Shown in pieces: positions 18,791 through 30,191 of a DNA stretch of 64,000 nucleotides; positions within the stretch are counted from its first letter, which is position 1, and every line of letters begins with the position of its first letter. The stretch comes from Virgibacillus sp. MSJ-26 (GTDB taxonomy: Bacteria; Bacillota; Bacilli; Bacillales; Amphibacillaceae). Where the stretch lies: NCBI RefSeq assembly GCF_018918075.1, contig NZ_JAHLPW010000016.1:1-64000 (forward strand), read 5' to 3'. A program made the translations under genes and the position numbers. Under the pieces are notes generated by a model that was given only the letters and a program-made list of their open reading frames with translations, was not told where the DNA came from and ran no database searches.

Positions 18791-18859
18791 GGACTTGACT
18801 CGTCAGATGTTTATCCTTTGATGTACGGTATAATAATTAAATTCTTAGGAGGTGGATGT

Positions 18860-19369
18860 ATGTCTAACGTTATTGAAAAGAAAAAGCAAGTAGTTGAAGA
18901 GATCACTGAAAAATTTAAAGCTAGCCAAACAACAGTGTTGGTTAACTATCGTGGTCTGGATGTAGCTGCTGTTACAGATTTACGTAAACAATTACGTGAT
19001 GCAGGTGTTGATTTTAAAGTATATAAAAATACTATGTCTCGCCGTGCTGCTGATAAAGCAGAACTAAGTGAATTGAATGAAACATTAGTCGGACCAACAG
19101 CAATTGCATTTAGCGAAGACGATGTTATCGCACCGGCTAAAATCCTTAACAATTTCGCGAAAGAACATGACGCCCTTGAAATTAAAGGAGGCATTATCGA
19201 AGGTGAAATTGCAACTCTAGATCAGATTAAAGAACTTGCTGAACTTCCAGGATACGAAGGAATGGTATCTATGTTGCTTAGCGTGTTACAAGCACCTATT
19301 CGTAATCTTGCTTATGCAACAAAAGCTATTGCAGATGAAAAAGAAGAACAAGGCGAAGATGCTGAGTAA
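18860..19369 (+). CDS. rplJ: 50S ribosomal protein L10
   Basis: L10 anchors the L7/L12 dimers on the ribosomal stalk. The 169-residue product starts [19 protein letters not shown] and includes the RNA-binding stretch [20 protein letters not shown] (cited at 20 residues); the C-terminal helix binds L7/L12. ATG 18860 is preceded by AGGAGGTGG; in-frame ATGs upstream (18818, 18821) lack a ribosome-binding site. Controlled by the L10 leader. Confidence 0.97.
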   Translation: MSNVIEKKKQVVEEITEKFKASQTTVLVNYRGLDVAAVTDLRKQLRDAGVDFKVYKNTMSRRAADKAELSELNETLVGPTAIAFSEDDVIAPAKILNNFAKEHDALEIKGGIIEGEIATLDQIKELAELPGYEGMVSMLLSVLQAPIRNLAYATKAIADEKEEQGEDAE

Positions 19370-19418
19370 TTCTTTACGGTAAAAATAAATTAAAATTAAA
19401 AATCAGGAGGAAATAGAC

Positions 19419-19784
19419 ATGACTAAAGAACAAATTATTGATGCAATTAAAGAAATGTCAGTTCTTGAATTGAACGACTTAGTTAAAGCAATTGAAGAAG
19501 AATTCGGAGTAACTGCAGCAGCACCAGTTGCCGTAGCAGGTGGAGCAGGCGGCGGTGAAGCAGCTGAAGAACAAACAGAATTTGATGTTGTTCTTAACGA
19601 TGCAGGTGCTTCTAAAATTAAAGTTGTTAAAGCAGTTCGTGAAATTACAGGTCTTGGCCTAAAAGACGCTAAAGATATGGTAGATAACGCCCCTAAAGCG
19701 ATTAAAGAAGGCGTAAGTAAAGAAGAAGCTGAAGAAGTAAAAGGAAAACTAGAAGAAGCAGGCGCTGGCGTAGAAGTTAAGTAA
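19419..19784 (+). CDS. rplL: 50S ribosomal protein L7/L12
   Basis: L7/L12 recruits translational GTPases to the ribosome. The 121-residue protein has the N-terminal dimerisation domain (1-35), an Ala/Gly/Val-rich hinge with [19 protein letters not shown], and the C-terminal domain containing [20 protein letters not shown], the factor-binding helices. AGGAGGAAATAG precedes the ATG. A strong terminator follows. Confidence 0.97.
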   Translation: MTKEQIIDAIKEMSVLELNDLVKAIEEEFGVTAAAPVAVAGGAGGGEAAEEQTEFDVVLNDAGASKIKVVKAVREITGLGLKDAKDMVDNAPKAIKEGVSKEEAEEVKGKLEEAGAGVEVK

Positions 19785-19795
19785 GCTTGTTTGAT

Positions 19796-19837
19796 AAATT
19801 AAAGCTCGTCGATACACTTAACGACGAGCTTTAATTT
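19796..19837 (+). terminator. Terminator after rplL
   Basis: ATTAAAGCTCGTCG pairs with CGACGAGCTTTAAT, loop about 10 nt, followed by a short T stretch. It can act on both strands. Confidence 0.85.
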
Positions 19838-19907
19838 ACTTAAATATCCGCCTTAATCGATTTATTTAAACCTTCACTAAGCCAATACGTCATAAAGTAG
19901 GTGTAAA

Positions 19908-20516
19908 ATGACAGAGCATTACTTTTCCCAACAACCCCAATCAAAAAGTTCACCCAAGACGTGGAAATATAAATTACGAAATAAGACTTATTCATTTACA
20001 AGTGATGTCGGCGTATTCTCAAAAAATGAAGTGGATTACGGATCTAGACTACTGATCGAGAATTTTGAAGAACCTACAGTTGGAGGAAACTTCCTGGATT
20101 TAGGGTGTGGCTATGGACCAATTGGCATTTCAATTGCTGGAAGTTATCCAAATCGTCAAGTTTATATGACCGACGTGAACGAACGTGCATTAAACTTAGC
20201 AAATCGTAATTTGGAACAAAATCATATCCAGAATGTATCGCTTATTCAAAGTGATCTTTTTTCTGAGCTTGACGCCCACCAGTTTGCTGCTATTTTGACT
20301 AACCCTCCTATCCGAGCGGGAAAGAAAGTTGTCCATGCTATTTTTGATGAGAGTCATCAGGCTTTAGAACCTGGTGGAGAGTTATGGGTTGTCATTCAAA
20401 AGAAGCAAGGTGCACCTTCTGCAAAGAAGAAACTGAGTACGCTATTTGAAAAAGTAGACGTAATTGATCGTAGTAAAGGATATTATATTTTAAGAGCAAT
20501 GCGAAGTAAGTGTTGA
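19908..20516 (+). CDS. ybxB: RsmC-like class I SAM methyltransferase (YbxB)
   Basis: A conserved protein found between rplL and rpoB in Bacillus; it resembles the catalytic domain of 16S rRNA guanine-N2 methyltransferase RsmC, but its target is not established. The 202-residue product has the SAM loop FLDLGCGYGPIGI, the acidic motif YMTDVNERAL and the NPP(I/F) base-methylation motif TNPPIRAGK. YSFTSDVGVFSKNEVDYGS is the family's substrate-side segment. A modest AGTAGGTG site precedes the ATG. Confidence 0.93.
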   Translation: MTEHYFSQQPQSKSSPKTWKYKLRNKTYSFTSDVGVFSKNEVDYGSRLLIENFEEPTVGGNFLDLGCGYGPIGISIAGSYPNRQVYMTDVNERALNLANRNLEQNHIQNVSLIQSDLFSELDAHQFAAILTNPPIRAGKKVVHAIFDESHQALEPGGELWVVIQKKQGAPSAKKKLSTLFEKVDVIDRSKGYYILRAMRSKC

Positions 20517-20551
20517 ATTTTAATGGCGAACTATAAACTAGCAGGAAAAGT

Positions 20552-20583
20552 TTGACCCTATATTCCAGTTGTGATAGTATAAT
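20552..20583 (+). promoter_or_regulatory. Promoter of rpoB
   Basis: TTGACC (20552-20557), 17-bp spacer, TAGTAT (20575-20580); overlapping TATAAT hexamers continue to 20588, so the exact -10 is uncertain. Confidence 0.6.
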
Positions 20584-21105
20584 ATAATGCTAACATGGAA
20601 CATTTCCGTCATGGAGACTTTAACACAAAACAAGTATAAAAAAGCCATGGGTGGAAAGAATGATAAAATGTCTAAAAAATGGAAAGCAATATTTGTGTTG
20701 TTTTAAAGATGTCTTTAAGATTTCTGAGATAACATCAATTATTGCCTTTTGTCATTAGAGGGGAGTGTAAACTTCCAAGCGGTTCCTTATAGTATGAGAT
20801 GGTGAGAGGTTGATAAAAACCTTTTTCTATTTTTAAATGATAACTTATTATCTGTTCGTTGGCAAGTGGGTCCTTTGTCAAATTGATGATAATTCATCTT
20901 GCTAGTAATTAGTTTAATCTTGCATACGACTTTGTGAATCCCATGGTCAGAACAGGCTTTTATGTTTAGTCTGTTTTTAAAGGTTTTTACAGTTATAAGA
21001 AAATGTAAACTTTAAATTTAATGAAAAAGTTTGCATTTTAAAATAAATACTTAATCTTATGTGAGTTAGATAATCTATTTCACATAATAAAAAAGCATCA
21101 GATTT
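20584..21105 (+). promoter_or_regulatory. Long untranslated leader of rpoB
   Basis: About 520 nt separate the likely promoter from rpoB with no plausible gene. A hairpin at 21000-21039 (AAAATGTAAACTTT / AAAGTTTGCATTTT, one mismatch) and a weaker AACAG/CTGTT hairpin with T-run near 20950-20978 could regulate read-through. A 12-codon ORF at about 20669 is too weak to call. Confidence 0.4.
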
Positions 21106-21119
21106 GAGAGGTGAAGCAG

Positions 21120-24100
21120 TTGGCAGGTCAACTAGTTCAATATGGACGACACCGGCAGCGTAGAAGTTATGCGCGTATCAGTGAAGTATTAGAGTTACCT
21201 AATTTAATTGAGATTCAAACAGCTTCTTATCAGTGGTTTCTAGAGGAAGGCTTGCGAGAGATGTTTAAGGACATCTCGCCAATTGAAGACTTTACTGGCA
21301 ACCTATCTTTAGAATTCGTCGATTATAGTTTAGGAGAACCTAAGTATCCAGTCGAGGAATCTAAAGAAAGGGATGTGACTTATAACGCGCCACTACGTGT
21401 TAAAGTTCGCTTAATTAACAATGAAACAGGCGAAGTCAAAGAGCAGGAAGTCTTCATGGGAGATTTTCCACTTATGACTGATACAGGAACGTTTATCATT
21501 AATGGAGCTGAACGTGTCATTGTATCGCAACTCGTTCGCTCGCCAAGCGTTTATTATAGTGAGAAATTTGATAAAAACGGCAAAAGAGGCATAACGGCCA
21601 CCGTTATACCTAACCGTGGTGCTTGGATGGAATTTGAAACTGATGCAAGAGATGTAGCTCATGTACGTATTGATAGAACAAGAAAGCTTCCCATCACAGC
21701 CTTACTACGTGCTTTAGGGTTTAGTACAGATCAAGAGATTATTGACTTGATTGGTGAAAATGAATACCTAATTAATACATTAGAAAAGGATAACACCGAG
21801 ACAACTGAGAAGGCCTTACTTGAGATATACGAACGTTTGCGTCCAGGTGAGCCACCTACAGTTGAGAATGCTAGAAGTTTATTATATTCACGATTTTTTG
21901 ATCCTAAACGATATGATTTAGCTCCAGTTGGTCGTTACAAGATGAATAAGAAGTTGAATATTGTAAATCGCTTATTTAACCAGGTGCTAGCTGAGCCAAT
22001 TGTTGATCCTGAAACTGGTGAAGTATTAGCTCAAAAAGGTGATAAATTAGAGCGGAAGCTACTTAACAAGATTATTCCGTACCTAGAACAAGAGGAAGAT
22101 AAACTAGGTGAAACAATTTATGAACTTGATGAGGCTGTTTTGGAAGAACCGGTTCATGTCCAGATGGTTAAAATATTCGACCCAACGGATCCTGAAGGTG
22201 AAAGAGTTCTAAATGTAATCGGTAATGCATCGATTGATTCAGATGTTAAGAATATTACACCGGCAGATATCTTGTCATCCATCAGTTACTTTTTCAACTT
22301 ACTGCACAGAGTCGGTAATACAGATGATATCGATCACTTAGGTAATCGACGTCTTCGCTCTGTTGGAGAATTACTGCAAAACCAATTCCGGATCGGCCTC
22401 TCCCGTATGGAAAGAGTTGTGCGTGAGCGTATGTCTATTCAAGACACATCAAGCATTACACCACAACAGTTAATCAATATTCGTCCGGTTATAGCTTCAA
22501 TTAAAGAATTCTTTGGTAGTTCGCAGCTATCCCAGTTTATGGATCAAACAAATCCACTTGCGGAACTGACACATAAGCGTCGTCTATCAGCATTAGGGCC
22601 TGGAGGTCTGACGCGTGAGAGAGCTGGCTTTGAGGTCCGTGACGTACACTACTCACATTACGGCCGTATGTGTCCGATTGAAACACCAGAGGGACCGAAC
22701 ATCGGATTAATTAACTCTTTATCAAGTTATGCGAAAGTAAATAAATTTGGTTTCATTGAAACACCTTATCGTCGGGTTGATCCTGATACAAATAAAGTGA
22801 CTGCAACCATTGACTATTTAACGGCTGATGAAGAGGATCAATACGTTGTTGCTCAAGCCAACGCTCATTTAGATGAGGATGGTAGTTTTGTGGCTGAAGA
22901 AGTTATTGCTCGTTTTCGTGGTGAAAACACAGCTGTTCCTCGTGATCAAATTGATTACATGGACGTATCACCAAAACAAGTGGTATCAGCGGCAACGGCA
23001 TGTGTTCCATTTCTAGAGAACGATGACTCTAACCGTGCTCTTATGGGAGCGAATATGCAGCGTCAAGCGGTACCACTGTTAGATCCTGAGTCACCTATCG
23101 TAGGAACTGGTATGGAATATGTATCCGGAAAAGATTCGGGTGCTGCAATTATTTGTCGGAATGACGGTGTCGTGGAACACGTAGAAGCGAAAAAAGTAAT
23201 TGTTAGACGTGTGTCTGAGGTAGATGGCAAGGAAGTTAAAGGTGATGTTGATCATTACCGACTAGAGAAATACATTCGTTCAAACCAGGGTACATGTTAT
23301 AATCAGCGTCCGATTGTCGCAAAAGGTGACCGCGTCACTAAAGGTGAAATTTTAGCAGATGGTCCATCAATGGAAAAAGGTGAACTCGCTTTAGGACGTA
23401 ATGTTCTTGTAGGCTTTATGACTTGGGAAGGTTATAACTATGAGGATGCCATCATTATGAGTGAAAGATTTGTTAAAAACGATGCCTATACTTCAATTCA
23501 TATTGAAGAATATGAATCGGAAGCTCGTGATACGAAACTCGGACCTGAAGAAATCACAAGAGATATTCCAAACGTTGGAGAAGATGCACTTAAAAACTTG
23601 AACGAAAGTGGAATTATCCGTGTGGGTGCGGAAGTGACTGATGGTGACATTTTAGTTGGTAAAGTCACCCCTAAAGGAGTGACAGAGTTATCTGCTGAAG
23701 AACGTCTATTACATGCCATCTTTGGTGAGAAAGCACGTGAGGTACGGGATACATCACTAAGAGTACCGCATGGTGCAGGTGGAATCGTCCATGATGTTAA
23801 AGTATTTAACAGAGAAGATGGCGATGAACTATCACCAGGTGTAAATCAGCTTGTTCGCGTCTATATTGTTCAGAAGCGTAAAATAGCTGAGGGAGATAAG
23901 ATGGCTGGTCGCCACGGGAACAAGGGTGTTATTTCTAAAATCTTACCTGAAGAAGATATGCCGTTCTTACCAGATGGTACACCAATTGATGTTATGTTAA
24001 ATCCACTAGGTGTCCCTTCACGTATGAACATCGGACAGGTATTTGAATTACATCTAGGTATTGCAGCTAGGGAATTGGGCATTCATGTTGCAACACCTGT

Positions 24101-24653
24101 ATTTGATGGTGCAACTGAACAAGATGTATGGGAAACCCTGGAAGAGGCAGGCATGTCACGTGATGCTAAAACCGTTCTCTATGATGGAAGAACAGGAGAG
24201 CCATTTGATAACCGAGTGTCGGTTGGAATCATGTATATGCTTAAACTTGCCCATATGGTTGATGACAAGTTACATGCACGCTCCACTGGACCATACTCTT
24301 TGGTAACTCAACAACCATTAGGTGGTAAAGCCCAGTTTGGTGGTCAGCGTTTTGGAGAAATGGAAGTTTGGGCGCTAGAAGCTTATGGTGCAGCTTATAC
24401 ACTGCAAGAAATACTAACCGTCAAATCAGATGATGTGGTTGGACGTGTGAAAACTTATGAATCAATTGTTAAAGGTGAAAATGTACCCGAAGCTGGAGTG
24501 CCAGAATCATTTAAAGTTCTTATTAAGGAACTTCAAAGCTTAGGTATGGATGTCAAAATTCTTTCAAGTGATGAGGAAGAAATTGAGATTCGCGAATTAG
24601 AAGATGATGATTCACAAACAGCCAGTAAATTGAACTTAGAAGTAGAACAATAA
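21120..24653 (+). CDS. rpoB: DNA-directed RNA polymerase subunit beta
   Basis: RpoB forms one side of the active-site cleft and the rifamycin pocket. The 1177-residue product starts [20 protein letters not shown] as in Bacillus. The rifampicin region reads [30 protein letters not shown], with no resistance substitution that I recognise. Catalytic regions [11 protein letters not shown] and [10 protein letters not shown] are intact. TTG 21120 follows GAGAGGTGAAG; an in-frame GTG at 21111 overlaps that site. The acidic C-terminus is typical. Confidence 0.97.
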   Translation: MAGQLVQYGRHRQRRSYARISEVLELPNLIEIQTASYQWFLEEGLREMFKDISPIEDFTGNLSLEFVDYSLGEPKYPVEESKERDVTYNAPLRVKVRLINNETGEVKEQEVFMGDFPLMTDTGTFIINGAERVIVSQLVRSPSVYYSEKFDKNGKRGITATVIPNRGAWMEFETDARDVAHVRIDRTRKLPITALLRALGFSTDQEIIDLIGENEYLINTLEKDNTETTEKALLEIYERLRPGEPPTVENARSLLYSRFFDPKRYDLAPVGRYKMNKKLNIVNRLFNQVLAEPIVDPETGEVLAQKGDKLERKLLNKIIPYLEQEEDKLGETIYELDEAVLEEPVHVQMVKIFDPTDPEGERVLNVIGNASIDSDVKNITPADILSSISYFFNLLHRVGNTDDIDHLGNRRLRSVGELLQNQFRIGLSRMERVVRERMSIQDTSSITPQQLINIRPVIASIKEFFGSSQLSQFMDQTNPLAELTHKRRLSALGPGGLTRERAGFEVRDVHYSHYGRMCPIETPEGPNIGLINSLSSYAKVNKFGFIETPYRRVDPDTNKVTATIDYLTADEEDQYVVAQANAHLDEDGSFVAEEVIARFRGENTAVPRDQIDYMDVSPKQVVSAATACVPFLENDDSNRALMGANMQRQAVPLLDPESPIVGTGMEYVSGKDSGAAIICRNDGVVEHVEAKKVIVRRVSEVDGKEVKGDVDHYRLEKYIRSNQGTCYNQRPIVAKGDRVTKGEILADGPSMEKGELALGRNVLVGFMTWEGYNYEDAIIMSERFVKNDAYTSIHIEEYESEARDTKLGPEEITRDIPNVGEDALKNLNESGIIRVGAEVTDGDILVGKVTPKGVTELSAEERLLHAIFGEKAREVRDTSLRVPHGAGGIVHDVKVFNREDGDELSPGVNQLVRVYIVQKRKIAEGDKMAGRHGNKGVISKILPEEDMPFLPDGTPIDVMLNPLGVPSRMNIGQVFELHLGIAARELGIHVATPVFDGATEQDVWETLEEAGMSRDAKTVLYDGRTGEPFDNRVSVGIMYMLKLAHMVDDKLHARSTGPYSLVTQQPLGGKAQFGGQRFGEMEVWALEAYGAAYTLQEILTVKSDDVVGRVKTYESIVKGENVPEAGVPESFKVLIKELQSLGMDVKILSSDEEEIEIRELEDDDSQTASKLNLEVEQ

Positions 24654-24663
24654 TATAAAGATT

Positions 24664-24830
24664 TGAGACTGAGGCATAAGTAATGTAAAGCGAATGTATT
24701 AAGGGATATTTCTTTTAATATACACTTTTTAAGTCAGCGTATGAAAAATACGTAGACTCCTTGAAAAAGGAAATCACTTTTTCTGCGTGCGATGTTACGC
24801 TTTTGAAGAATTACTTAGTTTTGTCTCAAT
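24664..24830. repeat. Inverted-repeat element between rpoB and rpoC
   Basis: Outer arms match in inverted orientation: TTGAGAC, TAAGTAAT and AGCG at 24664-24692 recur in the same order in the reverse complement of 24799-24830. Inside are GTATGAAAAATAC and CCTTGAAAAAGG hairpins. The rpoB-rpoC gap is thus 242 bp, much longer than the usual short gap. It looks like an inserted palindromic element. Confidence 0.7.
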
Positions 24831-24895
24831 CTCATCTTTATTTATATAAATTTAAATTAATTCAGAATCGCACACATTAAAAGGGAGGTAGACCC

Positions 24896-27800
24896 TTGTT
24901 AGATGTAAATAATTTTGAGTCTATGAAGATCGGTTTAGCTTCACCGGAAAAAATCCGTTCCTGGTCATATGGAGAGGTAAAGAAACCAGAAACCATTAAT
25001 TATCGTACTCTTAAGCCAGAAAAAGATGGATTGTTCTGTGAACGTATTTTTGGTCCGCAAAAGGATTGGGAATGTCATTGTGGAAAATATAAACGAGTAA
25101 GATATAAAGGTGTTGTTTGTGATCGTTGTGGAGTAGAAGTAACTAAAGCAAAAGTACGTCGAGAGAGGATGGCTCACATTGAACTGGCCGCACCAGTCTC
25201 TCACATCTGGTATTTTAAAGGGATACCCAGCCGCATGGGACTTATCTTAGATATGTCTCCAAGAGCTTTAGAAGAAGTAATCTATTTCGCAGCCTATATT
25301 GTTACAGAACCAGGAAATACACCTCTTGAGAAAAAGCAGCTCCTTTCTGAAAAAGAATACCGAGCATACTATGAAAAGTACGGTAGTTCCTTTAAGGCAG
25401 ACATGGGTGCCGAAGCAATTCGTAAACTGTTACAAGATATAGATTTAGATAAAGAAGTTGACGCATTAAAAGAAGAGTTGAAAACCGTAACTGGCCAACG
25501 TCGTACACGTGCCATCAGAAGATTAGAAGTTATGGAGGCTTTTCGTAATTCTGGTAATGATACGTCTTGGATGGTTCTAGATGTCTTGCCAGTCATCCCA
25601 CCAGAGATTAGACCAATGGTTCAACTTGATGGTGGTCGTTTTGCAACATCTGATTTGAATGATCTTTATCGTCGGGTTATTAACCGTAATAACCGTCTAA
25701 AAAGATTGCTTGATTTAGGCGCACCAGGAATTATTGTGCAAAACGAAAAACGTATGCTCCAAGAATCTGTTGATGCTTTAATAGATAACGGTCGTCGTGG
25801 TCGCCCAGTAACAGGGCCTGGGAACCGTCCGTTGAAGTCTTTATCCCATATGTTGAAAGGGAAGCAAGGACGTTTTCGTCAAAACCTACTTGGTAAACGT
25901 GTAGACTACTCAGGTCGTTCTGTTATCGTTGTTGGTCCTCACTTAAAGATGTACCAGTGTGGATTGCCGAAGGAAATGGCACTGGAATTGTTTAAGCCGT
26001 TCGTAATGAAAGAATTAGTTGAAAAAGGTGTTGCTCATAACATTAAATCAGCTAAGAGAAAAATAGAACGGGTAAATCCAGAAGTATGGGATGTTCTAGA
26101 AGAAGTAATTAAAGAGCATCCAGTCTTATTAAACCGTGCACCAACATTGCATAGATTAGGGATTCAAGCTTTTGAACCTACGTTGGTTGAAGGCCGAGCT
26201 ATTCGTTTACACCCACTTGTATGTACTGCTTATAATGCGGACTTTGACGGGGACCAAATGGCTGTGCACGTGCCATTATCTGCAGAAGCGCAAGCGGAAG
26301 CACGTATTTTAATGCTATCTGCTCAAAATATACTAAACCCTAAGGATGGAAAGCCAGTTGTAACCCCTTCTCAGGATATGGTACTTGGTAACTATTATTT
26401 AACCCTAGAAAGAGAAGGCGCATTAGGTGAAGGGCGCATTTTCAAAGATGTTAATGAGGCCTTAATGGCTTATCAAAATGGTTATGTACATTTGCATACA
26501 CGTATAGCGATTAAAGCTGAAGGGTTACACAACGAAACCTTTACTGACGAACAACAGAAGAAATTGTTGATGACGACAGTAGGTAAGTTGATTTTTAATG
26601 AAATTTTACCGGATTCATTTCCATTCATTAATGAACCTACACGTTCTAACCTAGAAGAGCGTACACCAGACAGATTTTTCATCGAACATGGTGTTGATGT
26701 GAAAGAAGTTATTAAAAATCAAGAGGTAAATACACCATTTAAGAAAGGGTTCTTAGGCGATATAATTGCTGAGATTTTCAAGAAATTCAAAATCAGTGAA
26801 ACTTCTAAAATGCTTGATCGCATGAAGGATTTAGGATTTAGCTATTCGACAAGAGCCGGTATGACTGTAGGTGTATCTGATATTGTCGTTTTACCAGAAA
26901 AGCAAAAAATGCTTGATGAAGGTGAAAAGAAAGTTGATAACGTGTTAAAACAGTTCCGCCGTGGTTTAATTACGGAGGAAGAGCGTTATGATCGAGTTAT
27001 CTCAATCTGGTCACAGGTTAAAGATGATATTCAAGATAAATTGATGGACTCACTTGACCATTTAAATCCTATATATATGATGAGTGACTCTGGTGCAAGA
27101 GGTAACCCGTCCAATTTTACGCAACTTGCAGGAATGCGTGGACTAATGGCTAACCCGGCTGGACGTATTATTGAATTACCTATTAAATCAAGTTTCCGTG
27201 AAGGTTTAACAGTTCTAGAGTACTTTATTTCTACACACGGAGCGCGTAAAGGATTGGCGGATACAGCACTTAAGACAGCGGACTCAGGTTATCTAACAAG
27301 AAGACTTGTTGATGTTGCTCAGGATGTTATTGTACGTGAAACAGATTGCGGCACAGACCGTGGTTTGAAAGTAACGACATTGACAGAAGGTGCTGAGGTC
27401 ATTGAACCATTACTTGATCGTTTAGTCGGCCGTACGTTGTTTGAAACAATTAAAGACCCACAAACAGGTGAAGTCATTGTTGAAGCGGATGAAGTGATTT
27501 CTGAGGATCAAGCAAAACAAGTTATTGATGCAGGCATCGAAGAAGCAACCATTCGCAGTGCCTTTACTTGTAACACAAAACATGGAGTATGTAAGAAGTG
27601 TTACGGTAGAAACCTTGCAACTGGTGACGAGGTTGAAGTCGGCGAAGCAGTTGGAATCATCGCTGCTCAGTCTATTGGAGAACCAGGTACACAGCTTACA
27701 ATGCGTACTTTCCACACGGGTGGAGTTGCTGGAGACGATATTACTCAAGGTTTACCGCGTATTCAAGAGTTGTTTGAAGCGAGAAACCCTAAAGGTAAAG

Positions 27801-28513
27801 CTGTCATTACAGAAATCCATGGAAAAGTTCAAGAAATTGAGGAAATTAAAGATAAACATGAAATCGTCATCCAAGGTGATGTGGAAGAGAAAAAGTATAC
27901 CGTGCCGTATAACGCTCGTCTAAAAGTGACTGTTGGTGATGATGTTGAAGCAGGACAAAGATTAACTGAAGGGTCAATTGATCCTAAAGAACTCTTACGT
28001 GTTAAAGGCGTTGAAGGAGTTCAACAATACCTGTTACGTGAAGTTCAACGTGTTTACCGTATGCAAGGTGTTGAAATCGGTGATAAACACGTCGAAGTTA
28101 TGGTTCGTCAAATGCTACGTAAAATCCGTGTCGTTGATGCTGGTGATACAGATGTTCTTCCTGGTTCATTGCTTGAAGTTCATCAATTTAAAGAAGCCAA
28201 CCAAAAAACACTTTCTAAAGAGCTGCAACCAGCTGTTGGAAAACCTGTTTTACTCGGAATTACGAAAGCGTCGCTTGAAACGGATTCATTCTTATCAGCT
28301 GCTTCATTCCAGGAGACAACACGTGTCCTAACAGATGCAGCTATTAAAGGAAAGCAGGATAAACTTCTTGGATTAAAAGAGAACGTCATTATCGGTAAAC
28401 TTGTGCCAGCAGGTACGGGAATGCAAAGATATCGTAAAATTGAAGTTCCAAGCGTAGACGTGACAGAAGAGGATACTCAAGAAGCAGTGGAAACAGAAGA
28501 AACAGTGAGATAA
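24896..28513 (+). CDS. rpoC: DNA-directed RNA polymerase subunit beta'
   Basis: RpoC holds the catalytic Mg2+. The 1205-residue product has the N-terminal zinc finger [20 protein letters not shown], the clamp and lid region, the catalytic NADFDGD motif, the bridge helix and trigger loop region with [16 protein letters not shown], and the second zinc site [14 protein letters not shown] start 24896 after AAGGGAGGT, the same unusual start as in B. subtilis. Its stop codon lies in the direct repeat flanking the element at 28510-28654. Confidence 0.97.
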   Translation: MLDVNNFESMKIGLASPEKIRSWSYGEVKKPETINYRTLKPEKDGLFCERIFGPQKDWECHCGKYKRVRYKGVVCDRCGVEVTKAKVRRERMAHIELAAPVSHIWYFKGIPSRMGLILDMSPRALEEVIYFAAYIVTEPGNTPLEKKQLLSEKEYRAYYEKYGSSFKADMGAEAIRKLLQDIDLDKEVDALKEELKTVTGQRRTRAIRRLEVMEAFRNSGNDTSWMVLDVLPVIPPEIRPMVQLDGGRFATSDLNDLYRRVINRNNRLKRLLDLGAPGIIVQNEKRMLQESVDALIDNGRRGRPVTGPGNRPLKSLSHMLKGKQGRFRQNLLGKRVDYSGRSVIVVGPHLKMYQCGLPKEMALELFKPFVMKELVEKGVAHNIKSAKRKIERVNPEVWDVLEEVIKEHPVLLNRAPTLHRLGIQAFEPTLVEGRAIRLHPLVCTAYNADFDGDQMAVHVPLSAEAQAEARILMLSAQNILNPKDGKPVVTPSQDMVLGNYYLTLEREGALGEGRIFKDVNEALMAYQNGYVHLHTRIAIKAEGLHNETFTDEQQKKLLMTTVGKLIFNEILPDSFPFINEPTRSNLEERTPDRFFIEHGVDVKEVIKNQEVNTPFKKGFLGDIIAEIFKKFKISETSKMLDRMKDLGFSYSTRAGMTVGVSDIVVLPEKQKMLDEGEKKVDNVLKQFRRGLITEEERYDRVISIWSQVKDDIQDKLMDSLDHLNPIYMMSDSGARGNPSNFTQLAGMRGLMANPAGRIIELPIKSSFREGLTVLEYFISTHGARKGLADTALKTADSGYLTRRLVDVAQDVIVRETDCGTDRGLKVTTLTEGAEVIEPLLDRLVGRTLFETIKDPQTGEVIVEADEVISEDQAKQVIDAGIEEATIRSAFTCNTKHGVCKKCYGRNLATGDEVEVGEAVGIIAAQSIGEPGTQLTMRTFHTGGVAGDDITQGLPRIQELFEARNPKGKAVITEIHGKVQEIEEIKDKHEIVIQGDVEEKKYTVPYNARLKVTVGDDVEAGQRLTEGSIDPKELLRVKGVEGVQQYLLREVQRVYRMQGVEIGDKHVEVMVRQMLRKIRVVDAGDTDVLPGSLLEVHQFKEANQKTLSKELQPAVGKPVLLGITKASLETDSFLSAASFQETTRVLTDAAIKGKQDKLLGLKENVIIGKLVPAGTGMQRYRKIEVPSVDVTEEDTQEAVETEETVR

Positions 28514-28654
28514 GAAAAGCGAAAGCGACTTGGTCACCTCCGACAAGCTTAAGCAAGGAATCGTCGTGGCGGTTTTATGCCACAGAGATTAACTGCTTAA
28601 GTCCTCGAGGAGGTAGTCGCTGTAGCTAGACAATAAGAAAAGCGAAAGCGACTT
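28510..28654. repeat. Palindromic element flanked by 22-bp direct repeats after rpoC
   Basis: A 22-bp sequence ending AGCGAAAGCGACTT occurs identically at 28510-28531 and 28633-28654; the first copy includes the rpoC stop codon. Between them lies an imperfect palindrome: AGCGACT, ACCTCC and CTTAAGCA on the left recur inverted on the right, around a GTGGC/GCCAC hairpin. This looks like an inserted, possibly transcribed, structured repeat. Confidence 0.8.
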
Positions 28655-28669
28655 TTCAAATAGTGATTC

Positions 28670-28711
28670 AGGAAAAGAAATCGGATGAATTTCTCTCCGA
28701 TTTCTTTTCCT
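28670..28711. terminator. Hairpin after rpoC
   Basis: GGAAAAGAAATCGGA (28671-28685) pairs perfectly with TCCGATTTCTTTTCC (28696-28710), loop 10 nt. The 3' arm is T-rich but no long T-run follows, so it is a probable terminator of rpoBC, not a textbook one. Confidence 0.65.
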
Positions 28712-28757
28712 AATTCAATTTTTAATTTAATAAATCACGATTTCTATCAATTATAGG

Positions 28758-28786
28758 TTGACATTAAAAAATAACAGTGATAATAT
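28758..28786 (+). promoter_or_regulatory. Promoter of rplGB-rpsL-rpsG-fusA
   Basis: Consensus TTGACA (28758-28763), 17-bp spacer, TAATAT (28781-28786). Confidence 0.75.
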
Positions 28787-28831
28787 ATTCAAGGTACTTC
28801 GAAACGTGACTGTTACTTTGGAGGATATAGT

Positions 28832-29083
28832 ATGTCTTATGAAAAAGTGGCTGCAGTCAGATCTAAAATAGTCATCGGGCTTAAAGAAACCCTTAAAGCT
28901 ATGAAAAATGACGAAATAAGTGAAGTTATTATAGCTGAAGATGCTGATCAGTTTATAACAAGCCAAGTAGAACAACTAGCTGAAGTACTGGACATTCAAT
29001 GTCTTAAAGTGAACTCTAAGAAAAGACTAGGAGCCGCCTGTGGCATAGATGTTGCTACGTCAACGGTTGCGATAAGGAAATAA
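28832..29083 (+). CDS. rplGB: L7Ae-family K-turn RNA-binding protein (YbxF)
   Basis: A small kink-turn-binding protein at the head of the str operon in Bacillus; it binds K-turn RNA and associates with ribosomes, but its physiological role is unclear. The 83-residue product shows the L7Ae/L30e pattern EVIIAEDAD and VNSKKRLGAACGIDVATS, the loop that reads the K-turn. TTGGAGGAT precedes the ATG. K-turn targets nearby could include the T-box and L10 leaders, but this is speculation. Confidence 0.92.
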   Translation: MSYEKVAAVRSKIVIGLKETLKAMKNDEISEVIIAEDADQFITSQVEQLAEVLDIQCLKVNSKKRLGAACGIDVATSTVAIRK

Positions 29084-29219
29084 TGGCCTTGGCAGTAAAA
29101 ACTTGCGAAAGCCCTGTTTTTTTGATTTTAAATGAACCACCTGGATGTGTGGTCTTACAAAAAACAACTTATTACCTAGTTTTATAATTAATAACCAACT
29201 AAGGGAAGGGGGAAATAAT

Positions 29220-29633
29220 ATGCCTACAATTAACCAACTTATTCGTAAAGGTCGTGTAAGCAAGTCAAAAGCATCTGACTCACCAGCATTGAGCAGAAAC
29301 TACAATACTTTTAAGAAGAAAGTTACGACTGTTAATTCGCCACAAAAACGTGGTGTATGTACCCGTGTTGGTACATTGACTCCTAGGAAACCGAACTCAG
29401 CACTACGTAAATATGCACGTGTGCGTCTTTCTAACAACATGGAGGTAACAGCTTACATCCCAGGTATTGGACACAATCTACAAGAACACAGTGTAGTATT
29501 ACTACGTGGAGGTCGTGTTAAAGACTTACCTGGTGTTCGTTATCACGTTGTTCGTGGAGCACTTGATGCTGCTGGTGTTGAAGGACGTATGCAAGGACGT
29601 TCTAAATACGGAGCTAAAAAACCTAAGAAATAA
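29220..29633 (+). CDS. rpsL: 30S ribosomal protein S12
   Basis: S12 is part of the decoding centre. The 137-residue product contains [20 protein letters not shown] and [20 protein letters not shown] with the wild-type lysines of the streptomycin-contact loops. ATG 29220 follows GGGAAGGGGG; an upstream in-frame ATG at 29145 lies before the ribosome-binding site. First classical str-operon gene. Confidence 0.97.
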   Translation: MPTINQLIRKGRVSKSKASDSPALSRNYNTFKKKVTTVNSPQKRGVCTRVGTLTPRKPNSALRKYARVRLSNNMEVTAYIPGIGHNLQEHSVVLLRGGRVKDLPGVRYHVVRGALDAAGVEGRMQGRSKYGAKKPKK

Positions 29634-29672
29634 GCATATAGCAACTCAAATTGAAAGAAAGGAGGGGGACAT

Positions 29673-30143
29673 ATGCCACGTAAAGGACCAGTACCTAAGC
29701 GCGATGTCTTACCAGATCCACTTTATAATTCAAAATTAGTGACTCGTTTAATTAACCAAATCATGATAGATGGTAAGCGAGGTAAAGCACAAAAGTTACT
29801 TTATAAAGCTTTTGAACTTGTTCAAGAAAGAAGCGGTCAAAATGCAATGGAAGTATTTGAACAAGCAATGAAGAATGTTATGCCTGTACTTGAAGTTAGG
29901 GCACGTCGTGTTGGTGGATCAAACTACCAAGTACCGATGGAAGTTCGTCCAGAACGACGTCAAGCTCTAGGCTTACGTTATATTGTTAACTATTCACGTC
30001 TTCGCGGTGAAAAATCAATGGAAGAGCGTCTAGCGAATGAAATTCTAGATGCTTCTAATAACACAGGAGCCGCAGTAAGAAAACGTGAAGAATTGCATAA
30101 AATGGCAGAAGCTAACAAAGCATTTGCTCACTATCGTTGGTAA
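29673..30143 (+). CDS. rpsG: 30S ribosomal protein S7
   Basis: S7 nucleates the 30S head and contacts E-site tRNA. The 156-residue product has [20 protein letters not shown] at the N-terminus and the conserved end [22 protein letters not shown] lies before the ATG, 39 bp after rpsL. In other bacteria S7 represses the str operon; no leader site is evident to me here. Confidence 0.97.
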   Translation: MPRKGPVPKRDVLPDPLYNSKLVTRLINQIMIDGKRGKAQKLLYKAFELVQERSGQNAMEVFEQAMKNVMPVLEVRARRVGGSNYQVPMEVRPERRQALGLRYIVNYSRLRGEKSMEERLANEILDASNNTGAAVRKREELHKMAEANKAFAHYRW

Positions 30144-30191
30144 TTCATTAAATAATTATAAAAATATATATGTTAGAAAGGAGAAGAATAC

